Positions 1-10,956 of a DNA stretch of 64,000 bases are shown one piece after another. The notes beneath the pieces are model-generated. The model was given only the letters and a program-made list of their open reading frames with translations, was not told where the DNA came from and made no database searches. The position numbers and the translations under genes were made by a program. Numbering within the stretch: the stretch's first letter is position 1; each line of letters begins with the position of its first letter. The DNA is from Tipula vernalis (taxonomy: Eukaryota; Arthropoda; Insecta; Diptera; Tipulidae): positions 187,039,561 through 187,103,560 of the forward strand of contig OY282560.1 in the NCBI GenBank assembly GCA_958295665.1, given 5' to 3'.

Positions 1-82
1 AGATGTTACCAGATGTAGGCCTATATTTCCAAAAAATGGACAAGCTTAGCTTTCCGAAGCGAATCGTTTGTTATAAAGTTAA

Positions 83-367
83 ACTGGTTTTTACAATTTT
101 CAAAAATATGTCGAACATGCGCAATGCTTTTATCTTAATAATAAAAAAAATGTTAACGGAAAATATGACTTAACCACTTTATGGAAAAATAGGTCCACAC
201 CTGGTAATATCTCTGAGATTATAGAAAATGACCATATTGTAGCAGCAATTTCAACAGGGTTAGCTTTTTCCACAATTTTCAAAAAATTTTCGAACATGCC
301 CAACCCGTTTTATCTTAACAATAAAAATCGTTCTTGAAAGCTTGACCTGTCCACTTTATGAAAAAAT
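83..367 (+). repeat. diverged tandem repeat, ~177-bp unit
   Basis: Two related blocks lie head to tail. Both carry acaattttcaaaaa followed by tcgaacatgc, then ttttatctta and taaaa, and both end with a ccactttatg block. The offset between matching words is about 177 bases. The copies differ at many positions, so this is old. It may be the edge of a satellite array running out of the window; only about two units are visible. Confidence 0.55.
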
Positions 368-593
368 GTCTCTCTCTATATTGTGTTCTGCTGGTTATTT
401 ACACTTTCTACACTTTTCGTATACTTAAACTTTTCGTTAATTTATGTAGCTACACATTTTGTTAAATATTTCACACCGGTGCTAACAGGAAATAATATTG
501 TAGAAAAATGGAAATAAATTCGCCAAAAAAATAGAGTTAAAGAGGCATCGAATTAAGGTAGTCGTATTTAACCAGAGGTAACCTATTCTATTA

Positions 594-728
594 CAGGACC
601 CGTATTCTTGAAATTAATCGAAACAAGTCGCCGATATCAAACAATTTAAATTTTCGACTGAAATGACGTATTTCACTAGAAAATCAAGGGCGACTTTTTT
701 TGATCGAATTTTAAGAATAGCGGCCCAG
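594..728. repeat. small MITE with terminal inverted repeats
   Basis: The left end reads CAGGACCCGTATTCTTGAAA and the reverse complement of the right end reads CTGGGCCGCTATTCTTAAAA. Both continue into an AAGTCGCC block, giving arms of roughly 40 bases around a short AT-rich centre. It is non-coding, and its terminal motif recurs in other MITEs of this window. Confidence 0.6.
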
Positions 729-777
729 ATTTCTCATTTTTACAAAACAGAACGAAAAAATATATTTTGAATGTTTC

Positions 778-912
778 CAATGTCATCGTTGTGTTTATGC
801 CTCATGTATTGCATTTCCCGGTATATTCCATTTTCAAAGTGTAATTAGGAAAGAAATAATTATAGGAGGCATTGCATTTATAATATGTGTTTGCAATACA
901 ACGATGACATTG
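778..912. repeat. small inverted-repeat element
   Basis: CAATGTCATCGTTGT at the left end is mirrored exactly by ACAACGATGACATTG at the right end, 135 bases overall. The interior is non-coding and AT-rich. No convincing target duplication is visible. It abuts the larger TIR element that begins 20 bases downstream. Confidence 0.6.
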
Positions 913-932
913 AATTATCAGAAGCATATTAG

Positions 933-1840
933 CAAAGCCTTCTAGAGTATAGAGCCATAATCTTAATGACGTATTTTTTAGAAGCTTTTTTAGTGGTATA
1001 ACTTTTTACTGATTTCCATAGGAATCCATAGTAAAAATGGTGTTTTTTAGCTTCAAGTTTTTCAATGAAAAAAGCAAAAATATTATGTTTATATAAAAGT
1101 TTTCTACATATCTTTAAGAACAATATATAAGAAGGTCATATTGGTATTAAGTAAATATTAATTGCAGAAATATTAAAATTAAATTATTTCTAAAATAAAT
1201 TTTTTCGAACTTTCATTTTGAAAAATACATCAAAGTTGGCTCTGACAAATTAAAATAATACTTGCTAAATTTATCTTTAGTTTTACTAGTGTACATACGT
1301 AAGATGTCTAAAATGGTTACAGAAAAATACGAAAAAAAATTATTTAATCGCAAAATTATCACATGTTCCTATATTTTGTGAATTTGTTTTGCTTTTCCTA
1401 CAATTTTTGAACTTGAAATTTCTCCAGGTGGTAATTTTTGATATGATTTTTCCAAATTTTTACGGCCATCACTGCCATCTATGTAACGTATATTGACTTA
1501 ATGACCAAACGAATCGTAGTAAGCTTTTATTTCAATTTGACCAGAATGCTGTTGTTATGAATTTTTTTTAATATGTTTGTTTAAATAAATCAATTATTAC
1601 AAGAAAATGAAAACGATTTACTTAAACGGTATTCATATATGTTGAAATTCAAACATTTATGAAAGTATTTCAGAAATCATAATTAAGAGTTTGTAACGTT
1701 TTCATTTAAAAATTTGTCTTAGGAAAAAGGTGATTTCCCATGTGTTTTACTATGAAAAGTTTCGTTTTTTCCTAGTTTCTAATTCCCTTATAAAAGCTCA
1801 GATTTTTTGATTATGGCTCTATAAAATACAGGGTGCTCTG
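933..1840 (+). mobile_element. non-autonomous TIR element, family A copy 1
   Basis: A 908-bp element with imperfect ~30-bp terminal inverted repeats. The outer bases are C-A-(A/G)-A-G-C...GCTCTG, and the inner block AGAGCCATAATC is mirrored by GATTATGGCTCT. It is flanked by a 7-bp duplication, ATATTAG (926-932 and 1841-1847). The interior has no transposase; short open frames in it are chance. Two further insertions of the same family (starting near 11772 and 55219) also show 7-bp duplications. The C...G ends and TIR length recall hAT or P-like elements, but I cannot assign a superfamily without a transposase. Confidence 0.85.
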
Positions 1841-2105
1841 ATATTAGTCGTATTTCCATGATAATTTTACAACAACAATTGCTCGCAACACGAATTAAAT
1901 AATTCAAACATAAAGTTTCAATTATTTAATTCATTCGTAATTTTAGTTATACCACCTGACACCAGATGCCAAATTGCTCTTTCGTTTTGTTGTTTAATTT
2001 CAATTCAAAAAAAATAATTCGCGACTTCGAAATAAATTCGAATTAAATTTTTCTCATGGAAATACAGCTATTATTTCGTTCGTTTTAGTAAAAATGGGAG
2101 ATCTA

Positions 2106-2701
2106 TACTTCCGTGCTATGAAAAAAAGTCACATCTGGGGGCCTATTATGAAATTTTTCGATTTCGAATTTTAACGATATCGAAAAAATTCGATACGCCG
2201 CGGATTTATCCTATTATGAAACTTGGAAAATCGAATATATAATAATATGTAATATTATTTATTATTATAAATATTACAATACAATACAATATTTAAAATT
2301 AAATAAATCATTTACAAAAAACGAATTTTCCACAAAAGCACAAAATACCATAAATTTTGCAAAATCCGCCAACTAAATAGCAGTCGAATTTTGCTATGTG
2401 CGTTCGAAAAAATTCGATGCGAATTTCCTTTTTTGTTTCATAATAGGGCGGATTTTTTCGATATCGTAAAAATCCGAAATCGAAAAATTTCATAATAGGC
2501 CTTTTTGCAGTTTCGAGTAATTTCAATTTTTCTGCTTGTCTTACTATGAAACTTGACTACTAAATAATGTGATTTTATAGGATATTTGGCTTTTTAATAA
2601 ATCAGAAAAATAGGTATTTTTCGGTTTGCAGAATCCAAATATGCCCCTAACACATTTTTCGACTTTTGGCGCTTGTGACTTTTTTTCGTAGCACGGCAGT
2701 A
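2106..2701. mobile_element. TA-flanked MITE carrying a nested MITE
   Basis: The left end TACTTCCGTGCTATGAAAAA is mirrored by the right end, whose reverse complement reads TACTGCCGTGCTACGAAAAA; both continue into AAGTCAC. TA dinucleotides lie at both borders (2104-2105 and 2702-2703), which fits a Tc1/mariner-type element. There is no transposase. A second MITE (2140-2501) sits inside close to the left end, so this element is the older insertion. Confidence 0.7.
2140..2501. repeat. MITE with GGCCTATTATGAA termini (B1)
   Basis: Long inverted repeats of about 60-70 bases begin GGCCTATTATGAAATTTTTC and run through ACGATATCGAAAAAAT on each arm. The middle is AT-rich and non-coding. The same terminal 13-mer ends another MITE at 15841-16355, so the two belong to one family or one lineage. 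The target duplication is unclear. Confidence 0.8.
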
Positions 2702-3104
2702 TAGTACATATGTTGTCTCTAATTTAACTTACCAAAAAGTGCTATTAGGGTTGAAAAAATTGGAATTAAACTCGGAAGTAAAAATAGGTCGAATTCTGAG
2801 GTTCCGCCTACGAAATTTATTTTTTTTTTGTGATTTGCAAATAAACCCCTTGGACTTTTTTTTCTCCCTGTTGTGCTATTTGAGAAAATATCTTAAATCT
2901 ACTGTTTTATGAAAGATCGCCGTGTGTTCCTTCAATTGAAGATACGGATGAGCTTCATTGTCAATTCCGAAAGGTAATAATAATGCCAGAAGGTCTTATT
3001 CATATGTGCTGCACACTAAAGTGCGCAATCGTTTTTTTTTTTTCAAAATAGAATTTGTCCTTAGGGCATACATATAGGGAGTTAGTTAGGGAGTTTTTCT
3101 TTAA
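2702..3104. other. no feature recognised
   Basis: AT-rich sequence with a T-run near 2820 and another near 3032. I see no coding frame, hairpin or repeat partner. The segment leads into the LINE whose first open frame begins at 3105; its last part may be that element's 5' UTR. Confidence 0.4.
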
Positions 3105-4070
3105 GTGTTTAATTTAGAGTTCGAGTGGAAAGTGGTGAAAACCAAAAATATTAATAATAAAATTATAAAAATAAAAAGAGACTATAAAATAAAAAAGTGC
3201 ATGAAGAAAACTGACAGTGAAATAGAAATTAAAATGTTTAAAAGTGATAATAATAAAACGTTTAATACCGAAAACATGGGAAATCAAGATGAACAAATCG
3301 AGTCAACAGCAACAATAACTACAGAAACAATTACAATTACAGAGAGCAACAACACCAAAAACATATCAAAAAATATCTACAAGAAATCCGATAAAGGGCC
3401 ATACTATGTACTGGTTGACGCTAATACCCCAAAATTAATTCTATCGAAAATATTTAAAGGAAGCAACATATGAACCAAAAACATAACTGAAGTCAACAAA
3501 AAAACAGCTAGAGTAGAATTTGAGTCATTTGATAAAGCCAATAAATGTATTCGAAAAGGCGACCCTTTACATAAAATCCTGACAGATAAAGGTTATAGAT
3601 GTTACATCCCAAAAGCTTATAGCCATGTACAAGGCGGAGTGCGAGGAACATTAGGAGAGTTTGACAAGGAAGAGATCAAAGAAAATATGACATGTGAGCA
3701 GGAGCAACCAATCACCCACATTGAAGTAATAAAATCATGGGTCAGAGCAAAAAGAGAACTCAAAGATACAAATATCCTAAAAAACGAAATTAGAGGGAGC
3801 GCCCTACCCAGATATGTATTATTCTATGGCATAAAAGTAAACACCGATATTATATATATATATATTCCTAAATTAAAATTCTGTTCTACATGCATCAGCT
3901 ACGGACACATTAAAAAATATTGCCGCTCCAAAATCAAGAGATGTGCGAACTATGCAAAACCAATAACAACGCATCAGACACGCGAATGCAAAAAAAACCC
4001 TGAACGCAGATTTTGCGAAGTCATGGAACACAAACTCCAGATGCTGCCCAGAAAAGAAAAAACAAAATAA
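3105..4070 (+). pseudogene. LINE ORF1 (gag-like) with a single in-frame TGA
   Basis: One reading frame of 322 codons is open across the whole interval except for one TGA at 3471-3473. The N-terminal third is lysine- and threonine-rich and low in complexity. The middle carries a segment ending YIPKAYSHVQGGVRGTLGEF, which resembles the nucleic-acid-binding part of I-element gag proteins. Near the C-terminus, CSTCISYGHIKKYC is a CX2CX4HX4C zinc knuckle, followed by further Cys/His residues. Such proteins bind element RNA in the cytoplasm and escort it to the nucleus. The single stop in an otherwise open frame contrasts with the many lesions in ORF2. Confidence 0.75.
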
Positions 4071-4407
4071 AATCAAAATCCACATGATTAAAAATAAAAC
4101 GACATATACAATATCGACACTTTACCCAATATAAAATAAGATGCACAAAGAAACAGAACCATAAAATTTTTCGCCAATTAATAAAACCGCAGAAGATAGT
4201 ATCCCAAATGCCTGAATAGCACGAGCAAATACACAGGAATAAATAGTAAAAGAGTAGAGAGAGAAAATAGTTATAACTTTTAGAAACGTCGCTCAACAAA
4301 TTTATTCAAATAAGCAACAAAGCATAAAAAACATATGAATCAGATTTACTAACCATAGATCTAAAAGCGTTTAAAAAACCTAAAACTAAAATAAAACGAC
4401 CAACCAT

Positions 4408-5274
4408 TTAAAAATACTACAATCTAACATCAGAAGCCTGAAAAGTAACATAGATCTATTACAAACTTTCCTACAATTCCAAGAAATAGATATCGCAATT
4501 CTTAATAAAACATGGACTCACCAAGAAAATCAACCAACCATAAAAAACTACAAACTAATCACAACAAATCGAGACGATGGATACGAAGGAGTTGGGATTC
4601 TAATCAAAAATATTATAGGCATCAAACCGATAGTTTTGAACACCAATCTAACTCACATCGGAGCTCTAGAAGTGCAAATCAAATATGGAAGCGAAAACAT
4701 ATTTATAATAGTTTTCTACAATCCGCCTAATGGAAATATAACAGAGAAAGCCGAAGAACTTCGTAAACTAATCGAAATCGCCATAGCATGTGATATCAAC
4801 GCACACAACAGTGGAAAACAATCGCCGAAATAATTATCAACAGCAACATCCAAACCTTAAATAACAAAAAGTCAACAAGACAAAATATAAAAATATAAGC
4901 AACCACACAACGTCAGCAATAGATATAACCATGTTCACTCAATATATAGTGCCCAGGCTAACATGGGACTGCCTGGAAAAAAACATTTGATCAGATCACT
5001 TTCCCATATTAATAAAAATGAACATAAACAGATACACCTTCAAACAAATCATCAGTTGAAAAAAGTAACCCAGGAAATAGCTAACATAAAGGACAGAGAC
5101 TGGTATGCCGAGAACATCGAAACCAGAATAGAGGAAATAGTATCAGCAAATACAAAGGTGACAAGGACAAACAACAAAAACGTGTCGAAACCATGGTGGA
5201 ATGAAAAACTGCAGAGGCTGTGGAATGTCAAAACTAACAGACAAAAATGTTACAACAGACACAAAAATCTATAG
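4408..5274 (+). pseudogene. LINE ORF2 endonuclease domain and linker
   Basis: From about 4408 to 4833 one frame is open and reads as an APE-like endonuclease: it has the SNIRSLKSNID start, a KTW motif where SETW is usual, YNPPNG, and CDINAHNS, the GDFNAHN-type motif. The next part is in other frames: SAIDITMF near 4910, then SDHFPI, the catalytic Ser-Asp-His motif, near 4996. From 4963 another frame gives the post-endonuclease linker with the KPWWNEKL motif. In an active element this enzyme nicks the target for target-primed reverse transcription. At least two frameshifts and several stops disable it. Confidence 0.75.
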
Positions 5275-5329
5275 AAAGCACAAGAACTCGTGAGATCAAT
5301 AGCCATATTAAACGAGCAATAAAAAAGCC

Positions 5330-6595
5330 AAAACGTAATATCTGGGAACTATTCGTCAGCGGTATAAATCCTACCCTAAACACAAAACAACTCTGGAATA
5401 GAATCAACAGACTAAAAAAATAAAAAAGAAAAAGGCTTTAACCTGTTAGAAGACCACGAAATGCCAAAAAAATTCATGAATGAAAATTTTCCTCCATCGA
5501 AGTGCATCGAAGACACAACACTCTTAAACGAACATCTGGAATGCTGGAAATTACAGCTATCCCACTGCTCCTAGCAGAATCTGCCACATGCCAGCGAAAC
5601 TGGACAACAAAATAACCACACTAAAATTCATATCCAAGCACATTAACAAAAACAGCGACATCGGAAAAGATTAAAAAGCAACGATATAACCGGAAAAATA
5701 CAAGAGCTGGACAATGAATATAAATTCTTTCCAATATGGCACAACCCAATAATAAAATAATAAAGACTGCACCAAATATAAAAATATTGTACATGAAAGA
5801 ATGAACAGCTACATGGGGAATACACGAAATCACACTGAAGTTATATCTAATTATAAAGAACTAAGAAGCGACAGATACAAAGACTACCACGAAATATATA
5901 CAGATGGTTTTCTAAACAGAAACCAAGGAGGCATTATGGAATATACTTTAGAACGATCAATACATCGCCATCACGACAGCCATAGAAAAATCGATAACAA
6001 TGGGACTAAAGAAAATAATAATATTCACTGACTCCAAAACATAAGAGATAAGAACATCACAAATCAAAATCCAGTGGACCCAGGACATGCAGGTATAATA
6101 GGTAACGAGAAAGCCGACGAATTAGCCGAGAGGAGCAATAGAAGAGCCAGACATAATAACAGACAAACCAATAACAATAGAGGACACACACCAAATAATT
6201 TATGATATAATAAGGGTAATACAACAAACAAATAAATACCATACCTCCTAGGAAAACATGGTACCAGAATATACATTTAAACCCATAAAACATTAAACAA
6301 ATAAATAAATTAAGATCAGGCCACGGCAAAAACAAAAAATTCAAATTCAACATGGGACTGGAAGACAATAACTTATGAATCGTATGCAAATCAGTTGAAG
6401 ACAATGAACACATAATCGAGAAATGCATAAAACACAACAACATAAGACAAAAATATGGATTAACAAAATATGTAGCTGAGAGATATCTTAAAATCACTAA
6501 ATATTCAAAATTACAAACTAAAGGGCTAACCAGCGAATCAGTAAGAATCCTTAAAGAATTTGACGAAATTATTTCCTTACAGAATATTTGACAAA
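5330..6595 (+). pseudogene. LINE ORF2 remnant: linker, RNase H and C-terminal zinc tail
   Basis: Around 5340 a WELF...LW segment belongs to the region before the polymerase; the polymerase itself is deleted. From about 5880, IYTDGF and then FTDSK are RNase H motifs. Near 6072-6120 PGHAGIIGNEKADELAE gives the conserved RNase H helix after a one-base frameshift. Near 6310-6430 an RSGHGK...MGLEDN segment leads to the C-terminal Cys/His tail. A TGA stands where its first Cys would be expected, and VCKSVEDNEHIIEKC follows. RNase H would remove RNA from the cDNA hybrid. Several stops make this a relic. Confidence 0.75.
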
Positions 6596-6597
6596 TC

Positions 6598-7970
6598 GGC
6601 CACCGAATCCGTAAAAACTGACAAATACAGTATTAAAATTCTAATGTGAATAGCAAAATTTATTATTTTTAAGAAAAGTATGCTTTGAAAATTTTGATGT
6701 ATTCTGACATATCCTTCAGTTTGCGCGTTAATTCTCGCTCTCTTAAGTGATGGCTGAACTGAACGAAAAGTTCTTAAAGATTCGCTGGTCACTAACATGC
6801 ACTTTCTGTATATCGCGTTCTTACTTAAAGTTGTTACAGACTCGCTGGTTCCCCCATAATATGGAAATTCCTAAGATTTTCAAATTTTGTTATAAAAAAT
6901 TCTATTACAATTATAATAAATAATTTTGAAATTTACTTATAAAACATGAATGTATACTCATTATAATATCGATAGATCGTGTGGATTAATAAATTCTGAC
7001 CTTAGCAAACGAAATAAAAAAAAAATCCACTTATTCGGCGAATTAAAGCCGGAAACTCTTTAAACATTGTTGCGTTTACATTTCTGCAAGTTTAATTCCT
7101 GCGACCTTATTTCGCGGGGCCTTTGATACTATTATGTATCTATTATAATTTCATGCCATACTATATTTATTTGATAAGTAACTAAAGTTGTTTTTGCTAA
7201 AACATACAAGAAGATTAAATTTTATAATTCGAATAATTTTTCTGAGAGTATAGCAGTGGTATCTTTTTTGTTTACATAAGTTGTTAGTTAATAGATAAAG
7301 TGGTTTTCTTCTTAAAAGTTATTAAAACAAATTCACACATTATAAATTTTATTGTCCGGTTTATTTATTCACATAGGCAAATTTTGTATAAAATTTATTT
7401 GTGCTAGCAATAAAAGCTTCAAATATATTTGAGATTCACAGAAGCTCCACAAATAAACGGAAATCAAATGATTCATTCGGGTGTTTTAGTAATTTATATA
7501 CTTAAGTATATGTCTAAAGAAACCAAACGATGATTTATCTTTTAGTTAGTACGTAGTACGAGTACTTAATATTTACTGTACATAATGTAATATAGATAAA
7601 TAACCATTTGGAGTGATTGAACTTTTCTTACATCTATATTATTCTTAGGCTGCCAATAAATCGTCATCAAAACAATGAGAGCCAAACAAACATTTGTGGC
7701 CATCATAAAAAATATTGTTTTGGAACAAAATATAATAAATTTGCCAAATTTATAATTTGTTGGTACTATTGGAAGGAAGGGAATTTCGATACACAAAAAA
7801 TTATTTTAGAAATTTATTAAATAATAAATTATTGTAAACAAATTTAATAATTGGGACAAATCTACTAGCGACTAAAAAACTAATTATGAAAAATTAAATT
7901 AGATTTAATTTTAAAATATTTCGGAAAGGGCAGATTTAATTTTAATTAAAGGGGAGATTAAATTTTTGCC
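6598..7970. other. no feature recognised
   Basis: AT-rich sequence after the LINE. Short open frames are present on both strands but none resembles a protein I know. An imperfect palindromic patch lies around 7700-7800. I see no TIR pair or target duplication. Confidence 0.4.
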
Positions 7971-8079
7971 TCGTGAACGTCGCAGTGCGGCCAGAAACAA
8001 ACTATGAACCGGAGCGTGCTAAGAACTATCTTTTGCGTGTATCTAATTCTGTTTCCATTTTTTCGCGAGAGGTCGGGTA

Positions 8080-8800
8080 TATCATTCATTTAGTGATGAA
8101 TGATAGTTTGACTCGCTATTTATTCATTAATCATGCTTTATTCACTGAGTATTCTCTCGTTAATCCCGTGACTGTGAGTATAATCAGACTCTCATCATCT
8201 ATTCATTATTCACTGATTATTTACACATTATTTTGCCATTAGTTACCACTAATTCGATCATTATTTACTGATGAATGATGAATTCACTCATAATTCACTT
8301 ACTATTTACTCATTATTATCTCTTTATTCACTAAATGAAAAAAAGAATGGAATTAATAATTGGTGCTTATTTACTGATTGTTTACTGATTATTCACTAAT
8401 TAATATTCACTGATTATTCATTTAATCAATTCACTGAATATTTACACATTAATGTCTCAATATTCAAACACTAATTCTTCATTCCCTCCCTGATTATTCA
8501 TTCATAATTCACTTTTATTTGGTCATTATTTAATCAACTATATTATATTCATTAATCAAGCCTTATTTACTGATTATTACCAGGTTATTATGAATAATGA
8601 ACAATGAGCGATGAGTAAATAATCAGTTTATAATGACTGATTAAAGAGTGAATAATTAGCGAATTCGTCTTTTAATATTCATGAGCGAATATCGAGTGAT
8701 TATTGCGTGAATAATGGGTGAATAATGAGTGAGTATCGAGTGAGTAACAATCAGTTAATAATGAGTGAATTATAATTTATGGGTGAATAATCTGTGGAAT
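8080..8800. repeat. degenerate ATTCACTGATT repeats in inverted halves
   Basis: From about 8080 to 8590 the plus strand repeats variants of ATTATTCACTGATT and TTTACTGATTATT many times. From about 8590 to 8790 the same motif appears in reverse complement (AATAATGAGTGAATAAT, AATAATCAGT). The left arm is longer than the right. Long inverted arms built of short tandem subrepeats resemble foldback elements; a minisatellite that inverted is the alternative. The open frame across 7973-8242 is a by-product of the repeat. Confidence 0.7.
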
Positions 8801-9444
8801 CTTATTATTAACCATTTTTTGTTTTAAAAAAATTAAACAAAATTACTAATAATTTAAAAATTCCATGCTTTCTACCCTATAGAAAAATAATAATTTACAA
8901 ATTAATATACCGGGTGATTTTTTTAACCTGAAACTTTCAAATTTCTCGAAAAATAAGCACCATACGGAAAAAATGTCCATAATCAAAATTTAATATCCGC
9001 AGGGAAATAGGTTAGTGCTAAAATTAGTCCTCCTTCCCTCCTCCTTGCAGGTGGGGTAAGGTTAAATTTGAAATTTGAGATATGAACCCCTATTTTTTAT
9101 TGCAGAGTACGTACATATAGGATTTGTCTGAAACATTTTTTTCGATTCTTGAATGGCAGCGCTGTAATCGACGAAATTCAATTCTTTTTCGATTTTTCCT
9201 ACTGAGAACCTATACATACGATTCTACAAAAGGTTTGCAATAAAAAAAACACGTTTTCATTGTAAATACTACAAATTAGTCTTAAAATAAATTGTATTTC
9301 TCTAATTTTCAGTTACTTTTTAAATTACAATTCAATTCAATAATGTAAATGGCTGGTGAATAAACTACTTTTAGCTTAAAGTAAGCGCTTAAAACGATGG
9401 TCTCCAAAACAATGGACTGTACACAATTGTAAAATGTATCTCAC
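8801..9444. other. no feature recognised
   Basis: AT-rich sequence with a C/T-rich patch near 9030-9050 (cctccttccctcctcctt). No coding similarity seen. The last part may belong to the LINE tail that becomes readable at 9445. Confidence 0.35.
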
Positions 9445-9704
9445 GTGTTGTTGGTTCTATACTTCATGTACTCTGCACTTGTCCTCGTCTAGCGTTAAGC
9501 AGATGGAAATTTTTAGGAGCTCTACTCCTCAGTGACCTGGCGGATCTCAATGAGATGGACGTCAGGTATATTCAACGCTTCATTGTAAGCTTTGGATGGT
9601 TTAGTGGTAGAGTCGAAAAAAAATTGTAAGTTATATGGCTACGAACCATTTTTGTGTCTATGCCGGTTCCTTAGGACAGTCACCCTAACCTAACCTAACC
9701 TAAA
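9445..9704 (+). pseudogene. C-terminal end of an R1-like LINE ORF2 plus 3' tail
   Basis: One frame reads HVLCTCPRLALSRWKFLG, then SDLADLNEMDVRYIQRFI and SFGWFSG, and stops near 9629. This is the C-terminal Cys/His-containing tail seen in R1-clade and related LINEs. After a short 3' UTR the segment ends in four CCTAA units instead of poly(A). Everything upstream is missing, as expected for a 5'-truncated copy. I am fairly sure it is a LINE; the clade is less certain. Confidence 0.6.
9684..9704 (+). repeat. (CCTAA)4 microsatellite
   Basis: Four head-to-tail CCTAA units follow the LINE tail directly. CCTAA is the complement of TTAGG, the common arthropod telomere repeat. It may be a LINE 3' tail or the original target site. 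Confidence 0.8.
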
Positions 9705-9820
9705 TACAAACGGAGAATGGTATAGATCAATCAGTGGAAGATCTCAATAAATGTATTCAGTCAGTAGCTTGGAGGTCCAAACAAGTACAAAATGAGAAAG
9801 AAAAGAATGGGGAATGTTCA

Positions 9821-10066
9821 AATGTTGTCAATAAAATGATTAAGAAGAAAAGAAAGTTAAGACAGCAATGGCAACGATATCAACTAGCAGGAGATAAACC
9901 TAAACAAAACAAAGCAATCAAGCACTTAAAAGAACTGCTTCTCAATGTTGTCAATAAAATGATTAAGAAGAAAAGAAAGTTAAGACAGCAATGGCAACGA
10001 TATCAACTAGCAGGAGATAAACGTAAACAAAACAAAGCAATCAAGCACTTAAAAGAACTGCTCCAC
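9821..10066 (+). repeat. 123-bp in-frame tandem duplication
   Basis: The block beginning aatgttgtcaataaaatg at 9821 is repeated at 9944. The copies are nearly identical (a P to R change near the end of the unit is visible in translation). The period is 41 codons, so the frame is kept through both copies of the basic segment KMIKKKRKLRQQWQRYQ. The similarity implies a duplication later than most of the decay here. Confidence 0.85.
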
Positions 10067-10239
10067 TATGGGTGAGAAATAATAAAGAAGAGGCTGAAGA
10101 ATTTCCAGACCATTTTGAAAGCTTATTTCAACTGTATCGATTAGAAATTACGGACGAAGAGAATAACAACATTCAAAACAACATGGACTCATCATTGCAA
10201 ATGAATCGTACTAGTTCGAAATTTTCTATTATAGAAGTA

Positions 10240-10956
10240 GGTGGTTTGGCGTCTATTGGGGGGGGGGCAAAGTTGAGTAGATTAATCTACCAGCTCCGTA
10301 ACCTTCCAGTAGGGTGCGCATCACGTGAGCTGTTCTGGTCATGTCATTAGGCAGCTGCGTGATGGGTACAATTGTGTAAGGGGTAACCTGTTCAAAACTC
10401 GCAAGTGTACGTGCTGCCTCCTCGTGGCAACCACTGGTAACTAAGGCCATTTAGAAGAGAAAACCTTGACAAAAAACCCTAATCTAAGGTGGAACAGCAT
10501 ATGCCGATGGATGAATGGCTGATAGGTTAATCAGTCCAAAATATGCGGACTCTGGATACCAGACACCCTTCAGTTTTATTTAGCCTTCCTATAGTAAAGC
10601 TGGGTGACCTACAGGCGATTTGCAATTCCCGGCAACTCATAAGAGTAAAATCAAACGGAAGACGGGGCAGGAGTACGAAGATACGGGAGTGGGACAACCC
10701 TCTCGAAGTCCTTGGGCTCCAAGGCTACCGTCTGTCTAGTGGAACTACATGATGTAGTAAACATCTAGGAGGGAGAGCAATAAGCCCAGATAGTATGTAT
10801 CACGTACCGGAAGGCAGTATTATCAGGTTCATTAAGAACCTGAATATTGACTGGACGGATAATTAAGCAGGGTCCAGCACAATAAATCTTTTAGGTCGCA
10901 GTGCGAGGTGGCTGATCGCCCGCATTGTCCTCCAATAGTAATAATAATAATAATAA
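10240..10956 (+). mobile_element. 5'-truncated retroposon with TAA-repeat tail and 12-bp TSD
   Basis: This 717-bp block interrupts the Jockey LINE. It is bounded by a perfect direct repeat ATTATAGAAGTA (10228-10239 and 10957-10968) and ends in a TAA microsatellite, as I-type LINEs and their relatives do. Its base composition is clearly less AT-rich than its host. Short open frames exist on both strands, but I recognise no protein, so it is probably mostly 3' UTR. A run of ten G near 10258 is unusual for the window. Confidence 0.8.

Larger units (their letters stand above)
3105..6597 (+). mobile_element. I-clade non-LTR retrotransposon, internally deleted
   Basis: Domains run in the order gag-like ORF1 with a zinc knuckle, APE-type endonuclease, linker, RNase H and a C-terminal zinc-binding tail. 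An RNase H domain after the polymerase region is the mark of I-clade LINEs. The reverse transcriptase, expected between the linker and RNase H, is missing: the join lies between about 5430 and 5790 and only the flanking pre-RNase H segment is readable. Several frameshifts and stops break ORF2. No poly(A) or TAA tail is evident at the 3' end. The element cannot be autonomous. Confidence 0.85.

Noticed and set aside
929..1123. a minus-strand 64-codon open frame
   Set aside because: It lies in the TIR of a non-coding element, and the frame is not kept in the other family copies.
7973..8242. an 89-codon open frame as a gene
   Set aside because: Most of it translates the short ATTCACT repeats; the frame is open because the repeat lacks stops in that phase.
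8080..8800. a CRISPR-like array
   Set aside because: Units are degenerate, overlapping and without regular spacers, in a eukaryotic transposon-rich context.
9684..9704. a telomere
   Set aside because: Only four CCTAA units in the middle of the window, directly after a LINE tail.
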